From positions 2,953,628 through 3,017,627 of the forward strand of contig NZ_CP116619.1 in the NCBI RefSeq assembly GCF_030409055.1: DNA of 64,000 bases, written 5' to 3'. This stretch comes from Trichocoleus desertorum NBK24 (GTDB lineage: Bacteria; Cyanobacteriota; Cyanobacteriia; FACHB-46). Below are positions 35,125 through 44,603 of the stretch, piece by piece (the stretch's first letter is position 1; every line of letters begins with the position of its first letter). The notes beneath the pieces are model-generated. The model ran no database searches and was not told the origin of the DNA. It saw nothing but the letters and a program-made list of their open reading frames with translations. Both the position numbers and the translations under genes were made by a program.

Positions 35125-36540
35125 CTAAAGCGTATAAGTAAAGCCTTCCGTCAACATTCCTGGTACCCAGCAACCTCCTAGCTGGCGACCTCCATAGGTG
35201 CCAACCTCAGGAATAAACTCCTGAAAAGTAGTGAAGTCAATCAGACTCTTGCCCCAAAAGCGATACAAACTCTCGTCAAAGCGCAAATTCTCGATGGGAG
35301 CGACTATTTTGCCATCTTCTACCCAGAAACAGGCGTAGCGGGTCATTCCCGTAATTCGTCCTGTTGGGCGATCGCTCCAATTTAGATAATGTAGATTCGA
35401 GACATACAAGCCTGTGTCCAGCTCTGACAAAATTTGTTCGCGAGTGAGAGTGCCAGGACTAATCTCTGGCGATCGCAATCCCTCTGAACCATTGGCTCCA
35501 TTGGCGACCACACCATACTCTTTGGCGGTGCGATCGCTGACTAGCGCATTGACCAATTGGCCTGCCACAATCAGCGGCAAGTCTAGCGGAGCGGTTTCAC
35601 CCCACTCATTAAAACGGGGCACTAAACCATGTTGAAAATTCTCCTTCAGGGTGAAGCGGGGAGACAAGCGCTTCTGACCCCGGCGCAGCTCATTTAAGGC
35701 GCTATTTCCTTGCTGCAAGGCGGCTTCACTAATGCCACCCCAGGACAGCATCCCTAGCAATTCCGCCACTGCTGCGGGCGCTAAATAGGTGCGGTATTGC
35801 CCCCGCGAGAGTTGCTTTGGGGGAGTGGAGAGCAGTTGCAGTTGCGTTTTAGATTCCTGAATTTGGGTTTTGTAAGCCTCTGTATCCCAGGTGCTACCTG
35901 CCAGTGTACCTTTGACTGCTTCACCGTTGGTGCCAAACAAAGAATAGTCTAGGGCAAAAGAATCTGTGGCAAACCAATGCTTCTGACCGCTGGAGTCCGC
36001 ATAGCCTCGCACCAGCAAACCTGCTGCATAAATACCTGTAAAATCCAACTCGGCTACGACGGGTAGCACGGTGGAGGTAACTGATTCTGGCGCTAGAAGT
36101 TGCCCTGAGTTAACGTCTCGGCTGGTGCGGGTGCCCACTGGAATGACTATATAGGGGTCAATCGGTAGCTGGGGAACGGCTTGCCGCAGATCTGCCAAGG
36201 CAATTTTGGCTTGTTCCAAGTCAATTTCTAGATCGCCTGTAAAAGGAAAGGTGCGGTAACTGGTGCGCTGGTCGCGAATCAAGGTGAGCTTGATGCAGCC
36301 ATCGACCACATTCCCGATTTGCCGTACTTTCGCATGATTGAAGCGAATAAATTGACTGCGCTCACTGCTGAGTTTCAGCGTTAAATGCTCACCTGGTTCG
36401 ACTTGGTGCAACAGGGCTTCAACCACCTGAGCAAAGCTGGTTTCCAATGCGGTTAATGCCTGGGCACTAGCTGGGGAGCTAGTCGGGGAGCCAGATGGGG
36501 AGCTAGTTAGGGAACTCATAGGACTGATGGATGAACTCAC
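35125..36540 (-). CDS. tldE: TldE/PmbA-like subunit of the TldD/E protease
   Basis: 471 residues of the TldD/PmbA fold without the zinc-binding HExxxH of its partner. It has a Ser/Pro-rich N-terminus of about 25 residues, then the family's fold with LSRGQYRTYLAPAAVAELLGML near 248 and the C-terminal LHYLNWSDRPTGRITGMTRYACFWVEDG stretch. TldD/TldE form a heterodimeric metalloprotease that trims peptides such as modified RiPP precursors or CcdA. Its start overlaps the tldD stop by 4 bp. Confidence 0.9.
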   Translation of the reverse strand: MSSSISPMSSLTSSPSGSPTSSPASAQALTALETSFAQVVEALLHQVEPGEHLTLKLSSERSQFIRFNHAKVRQIGNVVDGCIKLTLIRDQRTSYRTFPFTGDLEIDLEQAKIALADLRQAVPQLPIDPYIVIPVGTRTSRDVNSGQLLAPESVTSTVLPVVAELDFTGIYAAGLLVRGYADSSGQKHWFATDSFALDYSLFGTNGEAVKGTLAGSTWDTEAYKTQIQESKTQLQLLSTPPKQLSRGQYRTYLAPAAVAELLGMLSWGGISEAALQQGNSALNELRRGQKRLSPRFTLKENFQHGLVPRFNEWGETAPLDLPLIVAGQLVNALVSDRTAKEYGVVANGANGSEGLRSPEISPGTLTREQILSELDTGLYVSNLHYLNWSDRPTGRITGMTRYACFWVEDGKIVAPIENLRFDESLYRFWGKSLIDFTTFQEFIPEVGTYGGRQLGGCWVPGMLTEGFTYTL

Positions 36541-37976
36541 GCCCCACCTCCAAACACTTCAATATTGGCAAAGGCACAAATTGGGGCTGCATGCCCAACC
36601 CAAATAGTCTGATTTGGCTCACCCTTACCGCAGACTGGAGAGCCATACAGCTTCCAGGTTGAGCGATCGCCCACTTGAGACAAGCTCCGCCAGAATTCGG
36701 GTGTCGTTCCCCGGTAGTTGGGATTGCGTAGAGTCTTGGTCAGTTGACCGTTTTCAATCAACTTGGCGTATTCGCACCCAAATTGGAATTTGTGCCGCTG
36801 GTCATCAATCGACCAAGAACGGTTAGATTGCATGTAAATGCCATGCTCAATATTGCCGATGAGATCGTCAAAGCTGGTATTTCCCGGTTCTAAATTTAGG
36901 TTCGCCATGCGATCGATCGCGGGACGATTCCAAGAAGTAGCTCTGGCACAAGCCACTCCTGGCAACCCCAGCCGAGCCTGACTTTCTAGACTTCCTAGAC
37001 CGCGCTCTAACACGCCCTCACGGATCACATATTCACGCGTCGCAGGCACCCCAGTATCGTCAAAGCTGTAGCTAGAAAACTCACCCGGAACCGTGGGGTC
37101 AAAGGTGATATTCATCAGCGGTGAACCGTAAACCAAATGTCCAAAATCCTTTGGTTTGACGAAACTGCCCCCGGCATAATTCCGCTCATCTCCTAAGATG
37201 CGATCGAGTTCTAGCGGATGCCCTACGCTTTCATGAATTTGTAACAGCATTTGGTCTGGATCGAGAACCAGCGTCGTAGCCGTGGTCGGGCATTCCTCCG
37301 CGCTCAGCAACTCCACCGCTTGCTCCCCCACCTGCTTGACTTCATCCCATAGTTCGGGCGTCAAAAACAGTTCCATCCCGCCCTGAGAACAGTGGGCTAA
37401 CCAGCCATTATGACTGCGCCGTTGCACGATCGCGCCTGCTTGAGCGGTGGCAGCGTAGTCAGTCGCCAAAGTTAGGAATTTTTGATAAACCTCAGAGCCA
37501 TTGCTGCTGACAAACCAGGTTTCGATTTCTCTGGTATGGGCGGCGGCACTGGTCTGCACAATCTGATCAGATATTTTCAGGGTCTGACAGAGCTTGACCA
37601 GCACCTCGTTAATTTCCCCAGCCGTTAGAGATTGAAAGGGTTTGAGAAACGGTGACGTATATTGCCCAACTACTTTAGGCCGTTCTGCCACTGTGGTAGG
37701 GTAAATCGACCATTCGCTAGCCGTAAAAGCTTGCTGATAAGCAGTTTTGGCTGCCGCTTGCAAACTTTCTAGCTTGAGGGAATTGGTGGCTCCGTAGCCC
37801 AGTTGACCATTGACTAACACTTCCATCATGACGCCTTGGGTCAGCGATTTGCCATTGGCTTCAGGTTTGCCATCCCGGACGGCATAAGTTGAGGAAGTGT
37901 CTTTAACGGCTCGCAGACCTATCCAATCAGCGGGAATATCTAGAGCCGCGATCGCCCTGGAAAGTTCAGATATCAT
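36537..37976 (-). CDS. tldD: TldD-like metalloprotease subunit
   Basis: 479 residues. QIHESVGHPLELDRILGDERNYAG near residue 240 contains the HExxxH zinc motif of TldD, the catalytic subunit of the TldD/E complex. NRPAIDRMANLNLEPG near 350 and GIYMQSNRSWSIDDQRHKFQFGCEYA near 380 are also typical. It is the first gene of a two-gene unit with tldE. Cytoplasmic. Confidence 0.93.
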   Translation of the reverse strand: MISELSRAIAALDIPADWIGLRAVKDTSSTYAVRDGKPEANGKSLTQGVMMEVLVNGQLGYGATNSLKLESLQAAAKTAYQQAFTASEWSIYPTTVAERPKVVGQYTSPFLKPFQSLTAGEINEVLVKLCQTLKISDQIVQTSAAAHTREIETWFVSSNGSEVYQKFLTLATDYAATAQAGAIVQRRSHNGWLAHCSQGGMELFLTPELWDEVKQVGEQAVELLSAEECPTTATTLVLDPDQMLLQIHESVGHPLELDRILGDERNYAGGSFVKPKDFGHLVYGSPLMNITFDPTVPGEFSSYSFDDTGVPATREYVIREGVLERGLGSLESQARLGLPGVACARATSWNRPAIDRMANLNLEPGNTSFDDLIGNIEHGIYMQSNRSWSIDDQRHKFQFGCEYAKLIENGQLTKTLRNPNYRGTTPEFWRSLSQVGDRSTWKLYGSPVCGKGEPNQTIWVGHAAPICAFANIEVFGGGA

Positions 37977-38178
37977 CGTTTGTTGTCAAATAGCACTTAA
38001 CTTTGAGCAAAATCAAAAAAGCAATGGGTGAGGAGAGGAAACCTCATGGTTGCCCCTCCCGGCTCGGCTTTAGCACTGGTTGCTAGTGTTTCTCTATTGG
38101 ATTTGTGAGAATTGGATTTGTGAGGCTGGCTTCGCCTGACCCCGCCGCCCTAACTAGCAAAATCAACGTAGTGAAATA

Positions 38179-39699
38179 CTAGCTGTGGTGCCAGGTTGTG
38201 ACGCCACCCGGTTGATCCACTAAAGTGATTCCTTTAGCTTTTAACTCATCCCGAATGCGATCGCTCTCCCCAAAGTTTTTGGCCTTGCGAGCCTCCTGCC
38301 TTTGTTGGATTAGTTGCTCGATTTCTTCATTCGTTGGGCTAGAGGGACTTAAATCAGTGCCAGAATCTGGTTTTTGACCTGAACTGGATTTAGTCGGCAT
38401 GGCTTGTGGACGGATCTCTAAACCCAAAACCTGAGCTAGTACCACTAAAGTCTGCCACTTTTGTCTCAATGTTTGAGAGTCAAGCTTGGTTTCACCTTGA
38501 TGAACTAGGAGGTTGCCTTCGCGGCGAAGATCTTTGGCAAGCTCAAACAAAACGGCGACGCCTCCAGGGGTGTTAAAGTCGTCATCCATTGCTGTCTGAA
38601 AGCGTTGCACAGGATCACTCTCAATATCAATCCGCATGTTGGCGGAATTCCCAAAGTCAGAATCTTGGCGATCGGGCCAGTTCAGTTGCTCCCCGTATTG
38701 ATAGCCGAATAACAATCCTTCTTTCAGCGTGTCCCAACTGTTGTTAGCGGAGGCGATCGCTTCATCGGTAAAGTCAACGGGTTTGCGGTAGTGCGCTTGT
38801 AAAACAAACAGCCGCAACACCATAGCGTTTAGACCGTGATCTAACATTTGCCGAATGGTGGTGAAGTTGCCCAAGGATTTGGACATTTTCTCGCCGCCCA
38901 CATTTACCATGCCGTTGTGCAGCCAGTAATGCGCTAGGGGGTGGCTTGTCGCTGCTTCCGACTGGGCAATCTCATTTTCGTGGTGGGGGAATACCAGATC
39001 AGCCCCACCCACATGGATGTCAATTGTGTCGCCCAAGTGCTCCCGAACCATCGCCGAGCACTCGATATGCCAACCCGGACGACCCTGACCCCAAGGAGAC
39101 TCCCAAAATTCTTCACCTGGTTTCGCTGCCTTCCACAGGGCAAAATCAAAGGGGTCTTGTTTTTTCTGCTCCTCTACGGACGCTTCGACACGGCCACTGG
39201 CCCCAGCTTGCATGTCGTCTAGCTTGCGCCCGGAGAGTTTGCCGTACTCCGAAAACTGCCGCACCTTATAGTAGACATCGCCATCAGCCGCATAAGCATA
39301 GCCCTCTTGCTCCAATTCATGAATGAGCCGTTTGATGCCATCAAGGGTATGGGTGGCACGCGGATACTCATTAGCTTCCAGAATGTTTAGCCGCGCCATG
39401 TCCTCAAAATAAGCTTGGGTGTAGCGATCGGCAATTTCTCGCGGAGAAACACCCTGCTCCCGTGCCCGGTTGAGAATCTTGTCATCAATGTCGGTGAAGT
39501 TTTGCACGTAGCGCACGTCAAAGCCACGCCACTGCAAATAACGCCGCACCGTATCCCAAACAATGTAAGAGCGAGCATGACCCAAGTGGCAGTAGTCGTA
39601 CACCGTTACGCCACAGCAATACATCCGCACCTTGCCAGGTTCAATCGGCTCAAAAGGTTCTTTGCGACGGGTGAGGCTGTTGTATAGCGTTAGGGTCAT
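38179..39699 (-). CDS. cysS: Cysteinyl-tRNA synthetase
   Basis: 506 residues of class I synthetase. The HIGH motif appears as [10 protein letters not shown] near residue 35, the KMSKS loop as [11 protein letters not shown] near 275, and zinc ligands as CCGVTVYD near 28 with HIECSAM near 215. It is slightly longer than the Escherichia coli enzyme, with a Ser/Pro-rich insertion near 430-450 before the C-terminal anticodon-binding part. Monocistronic by appearance. Confidence 0.97.
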   Translation of the reverse strand: MTLTLYNSLTRRKEPFEPIEPGKVRMYCCGVTVYDYCHLGHARSYIVWDTVRRYLQWRGFDVRYVQNFTDIDDKILNRAREQGVSPREIADRYTQAYFEDMARLNILEANEYPRATHTLDGIKRLIHELEQEGYAYAADGDVYYKVRQFSEYGKLSGRKLDDMQAGASGRVEASVEEQKKQDPFDFALWKAAKPGEEFWESPWGQGRPGWHIECSAMVREHLGDTIDIHVGGADLVFPHHENEIAQSEAATSHPLAHYWLHNGMVNVGGEKMSKSLGNFTTIRQMLDHGLNAMVLRLFVLQAHYRKPVDFTDEAIASANNSWDTLKEGLLFGYQYGEQLNWPDRQDSDFGNSANMRIDIESDPVQRFQTAMDDDFNTPGGVAVLFELAKDLRREGNLLVHQGETKLDSQTLRQKWQTLVVLAQVLGLEIRPQAMPTKSSSGQKPDSGTDLSPSSPTNEEIEQLIQQRQEARKAKNFGESDRIRDELKAKGITLVDQPGGVTTWHHS

Positions 39700-39783
39700 T
39701 GTGAATTAGGAATCTTGAGGAAGGTAGAGCTAAACACTTCGATTCTACTAGGGGATTAGGCACAGCCTGTCTTTTCTTTCCAG

Positions 39784-39857
39784 GTAGGGTGTGTTAGCGC
39801 AGCGTAACGTGCCATTGCTTTGTATGTTCGGTGCGTGATGTGAATATCACACCCTAC
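39784..39857. repeat. Intergenic palindromic repeat (GTAGGGTGTG...CACACCCTAC)
   Basis: GTAGGGTGTG (39784-39793) is inverted at 39848-39857, with TTAGCGCAGCGTAACGTGCC inside. Units of the GGTGTGTTAxCGCAGCGTAACGCACC kind are widely scattered between genes in cyanobacteria. The surrounding 319-bp gap (cysS to the GTPase gene) also has two GCGATCGC sites and no gene. Confidence 0.75.
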
Positions 39858-40018
39858 TTTGAGAAAGGCGATCGCTTAATCAGTCATTCGCCAGAGCGAT
39901 CGCCTACTATAGGAGATGGCCCAACATCGGCTTGAGACTTCGTTACACTCACGCTAAATGTTGAGGTTGCTTCGACTTCAAAAAACTCTTGTTCTAGCAA
40001 TTACTGACTAGTCACGCT

Positions 40019-41188
40019 ATGCAATCAGCCACTGATCCCGCTCAAATTCAGGCAATGGATGCCCCCAAGCATGGTCTGCCAGTCACGATCATTACTGGCT
40101 TTCTCGGTAGTGGTAAGACGACGCTGCTAAACCATATCCTGACCAATCAGCAGGGAGTGAAAACTGCGGTTCTGGTGAATGAGTTTGGTGAAATCGGCAT
40201 CGACAACGAGCTGATTGTGAAAACAGGCGATGACATGGTGGAACTCAGCAACGGTTGTATTTGCTGCACCATCAATAACGACTTACTAGAAGCGGTTTAC
40301 AAAATTCTAGAACGGCAAGAGCGGGTAGATTATCTGGTGGTGGAAACCACTGGGTTAGCTGACCCTCTGCCTGTAGCGCTAACTTTCTTGGGCACAGAAC
40401 TGCGCGACTTGACCCGCCTCGATTCGATTGTGACGGTGGTGGACGCAGAAAACTACAGCCTGGACTTGTTCAATAGCGAAGCGGCTTACAACCAAATCGC
40501 TTACGGCGACATCATTCTGCTGAATAAAGTGGACTTGGTAGATGAAGCCGATGCAGATGCTCTAGAGCTGAAGATTCGCGATGTGAAGCAAGACGCCCGG
40601 ATTCTGCGAACCACTAAGGGAAATGTGGCTTTGCCGCTGATTCTAAGTGTGGGTTTGTTTGAATCGGACAAATATTTCAACCCCACCGAGTCCGAACCGA
40701 ACCCAGATCATCACCACGACCACCATCATGACCATGATCACCATCATGACCATGATGAGCACGATCATCACAATCATCAGGCTCATGACGATCACTCAGC
40801 TTGCGATCATGATCACGGTCAATGCACTCACGATCACCATGATCACGATCATCACTCGCATCACTTAGAGAATGATGGCTTTACCTCTCTGTCTTTCCAG
40901 AGCGACAAACCCTTTGCAATTAAGAAGTTCCAACACTTTCTAGATAGCCAATTACCGGCTGGTATCTTCCGGGCTAAAGGCATCCTCTGGTTTGACGAAA
41001 GCCCTAAACGTCATGTGTTTCACCTCAGTGGCAAGCGCTTCTCGCTCGAAGATGACACCTGGAACGGCCAGCCCAAAAATCAGTTGGTGCTGATCGGCCA
41101 AGACTTAGATCACGATGCTCTGCGATCGCAACTAGAAAAGTGCCTCTGCATGCCTTCTACTAACCGGGGTCGCGGGTTTGGTAAGTAA
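40019..41188 (+). CDS. COG0523/CobW-type GTPase, His-rich metal chaperone
   Basis: 389 residues of the G3E GTPase family. Walker A is TGFLGSGKTTLLNH near residue 27, the family's CxCC metal site is NGCICCTINNDL near 77, ETTGLADP is the switch region and LLNKVDLVD the NKxD motif. Between the GTPase and C-terminal domains sits a roughly 65-residue stretch (about 225-285) made almost only of His and Asp with a few Cys, expected to bind zinc, nickel or cobalt. Zinc insertion is likeliest for such His-rich members. No clear Zur box was found upstream. Confidence 0.93.
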   Translation: MQSATDPAQIQAMDAPKHGLPVTIITGFLGSGKTTLLNHILTNQQGVKTAVLVNEFGEIGIDNELIVKTGDDMVELSNGCICCTINNDLLEAVYKILERQERVDYLVVETTGLADPLPVALTFLGTELRDLTRLDSIVTVVDAENYSLDLFNSEAAYNQIAYGDIILLNKVDLVDEADADALELKIRDVKQDARILRTTKGNVALPLILSVGLFESDKYFNPTESEPNPDHHHDHHHDHDHHHDHDEHDHHNHQAHDDHSACDHDHGQCTHDHHDHDHHSHHLENDGFTSLSFQSDKPFAIKKFQHFLDSQLPAGIFRAKGILWFDESPKRHVFHLSGKRFSLEDDTWNGQPKNQLVLIGQDLDHDALRSQLEKCLCMPSTNRGRGFGK

Positions 41189-41304
41189 TTAACACCAGTT
41201 AGCAACGTTGAGCGATCGCTGACTTTTGAAATCCTCGTGCTTTTCCCTAGACTAGAGAACTTGTAGCTTTTCTAGAATGGGGAAACAGTACGGGGATTTT
41301 TTAG

Positions 41305-41604
41305 TTGGAAGATGCGGCAGGTCAGCGTCAAGTTCTAGTTTGTCAATATCAGAACTGTCTAGCCAGAGGCTCAGCCCAAGTTTTGGCAGCATTTCAAGCC
41401 CATCTTGTTCCTGAGGCCGATATTCAAGCGACTGGTTGCTTAGGTCAGTGCAATATGGGGCCGAATGTGCGCGTGGTACCCGATGAAGTGTGGTATTGCC
41501 GTGTGCAACCTAGCGATGTCCCAACTGTTGTGAAGGAGCACTTGCAGTCAGGACATGCAGTGGAGCCACTATTACATCCTCGCTTTCACCCTAAAAGAGT
41601 GTGA
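41305..41604 (+). CDS. Thioredoxin-like [2Fe-2S] ferredoxin
   Basis: 99 residues. VLVCQYQNCLARGSAQVL gives Cys-x4-Cys and ATGCLGQCNMGPNVRV gives Cys-x3-Cys, the four cluster ligands of thioredoxin-fold ferredoxins (also seen in NuoE and HoxE). The last 15 residues are basic. It likely carries electrons for an unidentified partner. The frame begins with TTG at 41305 after ACGGGGA; no ATG is available in frame. Same strand as the GTPase, 116 bp apart. Confidence 0.85.
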   Translation: MEDAAGQRQVLVCQYQNCLARGSAQVLAAFQAHLVPEADIQATGCLGQCNMGPNVRVVPDEVWYCRVQPSDVPTVVKEHLQSGHAVEPLLHPRFHPKRV

Positions 41605-41747
41605 TTGCCTAGAGCCGTTACCCGCCTCTTAATTGCCATCTGTTGTGAAATCTATATTTTTCTCAGCAGCATGCTAAAAAACTGCGAGAATTGGCCCACA
41701 ATAGCTGAGGCCATCTTCAGCGATCGCATGGGCATCCTGAAGGTGAT

Positions 41748-42404
41748 GTGAGTTTGTCACTGCTAGCCAATTTTTCCTTTGGAGTGCCAGGAGTTCCGGT
41801 GATCTACCCCCGCTTGCGTCGCGACTGCTTAGCCGCCTCTGTTGCTTTATCCGTGGCTTTAGTGATTGGTGGCAGTTCCCCTAAAGCTGCTGCTGTTCCT
41901 GCTGATATTTTCAGGCCCCATTTAGATCAGATCAGCCAGACTTTGCCACCGAACTTGGTCATGCGTCTGCCATCGCGAATTAGTTTGAGCGGCCCAGGCG
42001 ATCAAGACTTTATTGATGAACTCATTGTTAAAGTGTTTCCGTCCCAGTCGCCTCCCGGTATGACTGTGGGGCTGTTCACTTGCGATATTAGCCCTCAGCC
42101 TTGCTTGATCGGCAGCTTCTCGGTAGAGAGTAAAAACTCAGAAAGTGCTCAGATCGAACTAAAAAAACATCAAGCTGCGGCGGCTCCCATTAACTTGGCA
42201 GAAGGGGTACGCGGTCATTTCTTACCAGGCTCTAGCCTTAAACCCGCCTCTCGATTTTCTTCTGTGATTTGGGAACAAAACGGCTTAGTCTACACCGTGA
42301 GTTTCTTTTCAGGAGAGCGGCAAAATATTCTGGATATGGCTTACTCTATGGCCAACAATCCACCGATTAACCGCGTTGTTACCCGTCAAATGTTGATTCG
42401 TTAG
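41748..42404 (+). CDS. Conserved cyanobacterial secreted or anchored protein, unknown
   Basis: 218 residues. A basic stretch (YPRLRRD) and hydrophobic helix (CLAASVALSVALVIGG, residues about 27-42) ending in SSPKAAAVPA look like a signal peptide with a late start, so the mature domain begins near residue 52. PPNLVMRLPSRISLSG and GLFTCDISPQPCLIGSF are the most conserved-looking pieces; the two Cys could form a disulfide outside the cytoplasm. GTG start after AAGGTGAT. Its end overlaps the pseudokinase gene on the other strand by 26 bp. No function known to me. Confidence 0.75.
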   Translation: MSLSLLANFSFGVPGVPVIYPRLRRDCLAASVALSVALVIGGSSPKAAAVPADIFRPHLDQISQTLPPNLVMRLPSRISLSGPGDQDFIDELIVKVFPSQSPPGMTVGLFTCDISPQPCLIGSFSVESKNSESAQIELKKHQAAAAPINLAEGVRGHFLPGSSLKPASRFSSVIWEQNGLVYTVSFFSGERQNILDMAYSMANNPPINRVVTRQMLIR

Positions 42405-44481
42405 CAGGCGTAGAGGTTTGAGATTGTAGGGTGAGATTGAGTTGATAACGAATAATTTCGGGTGAATTAGAAAGAATCACAATTTCGTAGTAGCCAGGGC
42501 GGGGTAGCGTGCCCGACCAACTCGTTTTGGGTGTGTCGTTAATCAGCGCTTGAGCCCCAGCGGAACGGCGATCGGGAGAATAAATAGACAACCGGGTGCC
42601 TTTACTCGGAGCTTGCAAGGCGACTTGGATCGTCTGCCCTTGGCTTAAATTGGCTACATAGACTTTGCCTTCCCCAGGCTTGAGAGTCGCTGTCAAGGTT
42701 TGGCTAGGGTTTTTAGGGCCAAGCTGAAGCATAGAAAAGGCAGAGCCTGCTTGGATCGCTTTGAAGGTTTCCTCGGCGATCGCATACCAGACCTGACCAA
42801 ATCGGTTAGGGTCTAGATAGCGCTCTTGTTGCTCTGGAAACAGATGATAGAACTTGGCATCTACCAATTGAGCAAAGGTCGGACGGCTGAGACGTTGGCG
42901 CTCTAGGCCCATTACCCACTGGTCATAGTCTTGCTGGCTGTAGCGTCCTAAGCGATTGCGGGACTCTTCGCTGAGGGTTTCTAGCTTATTGAGCAGTTTT
43001 TCTGCCGTGGCATTCCACTCGCGGCGCAATGCTCGATCAGATGGATCGAAGCTGAGACGACGATCATCGAGTTCCGAGTGTTCTGTGTAAAAAACCGTAT
43101 CGACTAAATGCACAAAGAGGTCATAGTTCACCCCCAAACGCCGACGGCGATCGCGCAAAGCTGCATGAGTGTCATTCTCGGACTTAGGTGTTGGGCTAGG
43201 AGTGGCTGAAGATTGGGTAGCAGTGCGGGACTGAGCCGCTGCTTGTACCACCGTAGGAGCAGAAGAACCTGATCGAGCTTGTTGCATTTGTCGTAGCGAT
43301 CGCCAAGCCGTCCCAGCGAGTATCCCCATCACTAGTAAAGTGAGTAACAGTGCGGCCACTGCTAGAGCTGAACCCATCCAAGTAATCTCACTTTCCTCTT
43401 CTGGTGGGTCTGATAGGGGAGCAAAAGATTGCGCCTCTGGTGCTAATTCGGGTGCTAGTTCGGATGCTAATTCGGGTGTTAATTCTGCCGCTAACTCTGG
43501 TGCTGAGCTTGGCACTAGCTCCGAATTTAATTTTGGCTCAGGAGCTAGCTCTGGCTCTAAGGCTGTCAACTCTGGTTTTGGTGCTACTACAGGTGGCGGG
43601 TTGTTGTGTTGGGGAGCTAGCGCCAGGGTAGAAGGTGAGGGGATGTAAACGGGTTGGGCAAGCAGAGCTTGCAAGGCACGAATCACTTTGCCTGCTGAAG
43701 CATAGCGAGTTTGTGGTTTGGCACTCAGCATGCGACTGAGAATCTGAGCGAACCCTGGTGAAACCATCGCCCAAGGCTCCCAAGACCACAGTTGCCGCCG
43801 GGAATTGTAGAGTATGCGAGGTTCCTGGCCTGTGAGTAAGACAACCGCCGTCGCAGCTAAGGCATAGAGATCGCTGTTGCGATAAACGGTGCCAGATTGC
43901 AGTTGTTCTTTAGGAAGGTAGCCAGATGGGCTGAGATGCTTCCTCGGCCCAGGATAATAAAGTTCTAAGTCGGTAGCAATTTCCCGAATTAAGCCGAAAT
44001 TGGTCAGTATCGGTGCGCCATCCCGCTGCCGAATCAGAATGCTGGCTGGTGAAAGATTGCCGTGAATAATGCCCCGACTGTGAACATGCAGCAACACGGG
44101 CAGCACATGCCAAAGCAACTGCATCACTTCTGTTTCTGAGAAAGCCTGGTTCTGGGTTAACCGCTCCTCCAACCATGCTTGGCAAGTGGCCCCCTCGACA
44201 TACTCTTGCACCACAAAGAAGGAATCGGCATACGTGATGATGCCGCGAAACCGAGGAATCTGAGGATGCTGCAACTCGTAAAGCACTGCTGCTTCTTGTT
44301 GAAAGACTCCCCGAATGACTTCGAGTGAGTAAGTGCCAGGATGACGCTGCCTGAACTCTTGCAACAGATACAGCTCATTAAACCGAGTCTGATCTTCGGC
44401 CAGATAGATACCTTGCTCCAGCAGGTCGATCAAGTGATATCGCCCTGGCAAAATGGTGCCTAGAGAAAGGGATGGCTGCAT
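42379..44481 (-). CDS. Ser/Thr pseudokinase with membrane anchor and PPC-like domain
   Basis: 700 residues. A protein-kinase fold (1-280) is followed by a repetitive ELAPEL-type linker (310-350), a membrane helix (near 370-392) and an extracytoplasmic part with a helical region (435-570) and a beta-rich PPC-like end. The active-site residues are missing: no glycine-rich loop at LLEQGIYLAE, Gln in place of the ATP-binding Lys (YLLQEFR), HGNLSPASI instead of HRDxxxxN, and TNFG instead of DFG. It is a paralogue of the kinase just upstream, which keeps all of these. It therefore probably serves as a regulator or scaffold. Confidence 0.88.
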   Translation of the reverse strand: MQPSLSLGTILPGRYHLIDLLEQGIYLAEDQTRFNELYLLQEFRQRHPGTYSLEVIRGVFQQEAAVLYELQHPQIPRFRGIITYADSFFVVQEYVEGATCQAWLEERLTQNQAFSETEVMQLLWHVLPVLLHVHSRGIIHGNLSPASILIRQRDGAPILTNFGLIREIATDLELYYPGPRKHLSPSGYLPKEQLQSGTVYRNSDLYALAATAVVLLTGQEPRILYNSRRQLWSWEPWAMVSPGFAQILSRMLSAKPQTRYASAGKVIRALQALLAQPVYIPSPSTLALAPQHNNPPPVVAPKPELTALEPELAPEPKLNSELVPSSAPELAAELTPELASELAPELAPEAQSFAPLSDPPEEESEITWMGSALAVAALLLTLLVMGILAGTAWRSLRQMQQARSGSSAPTVVQAAAQSRTATQSSATPSPTPKSENDTHAALRDRRRRLGVNYDLFVHLVDTVFYTEHSELDDRRLSFDPSDRALRREWNATAEKLLNKLETLSEESRNRLGRYSQQDYDQWVMGLERQRLSRPTFAQLVDAKFYHLFPEQQERYLDPNRFGQVWYAIAEETFKAIQAGSAFSMLQLGPKNPSQTLTATLKPGEGKVYVANLSQGQTIQVALQAPSKGTRLSIYSPDRRSAGAQALINDTPKTSWSGTLPRPGYYEIVILSNSPEIIRYQLNLTLQSQTSTPANESTFDG

Positions 44482-44603
44482 AGATCACGGGTAAACCTAA
44501 CTCAAATCATAGTGAGTCTCTTGTCTCTACCCAACTAACTGTTGGGAGGATCTTAAGCTTGTGGTGACTTTATTTCTGCTTTTGGAGAATTTTTAGCAAA
44601 AAC

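Noticed and set aside
40690-40863. Repetitive DNA that looks like a tandem array
   Set aside because: It is inside an open frame and codes for a His/Asp tract; no constant repeat-spacer pattern.
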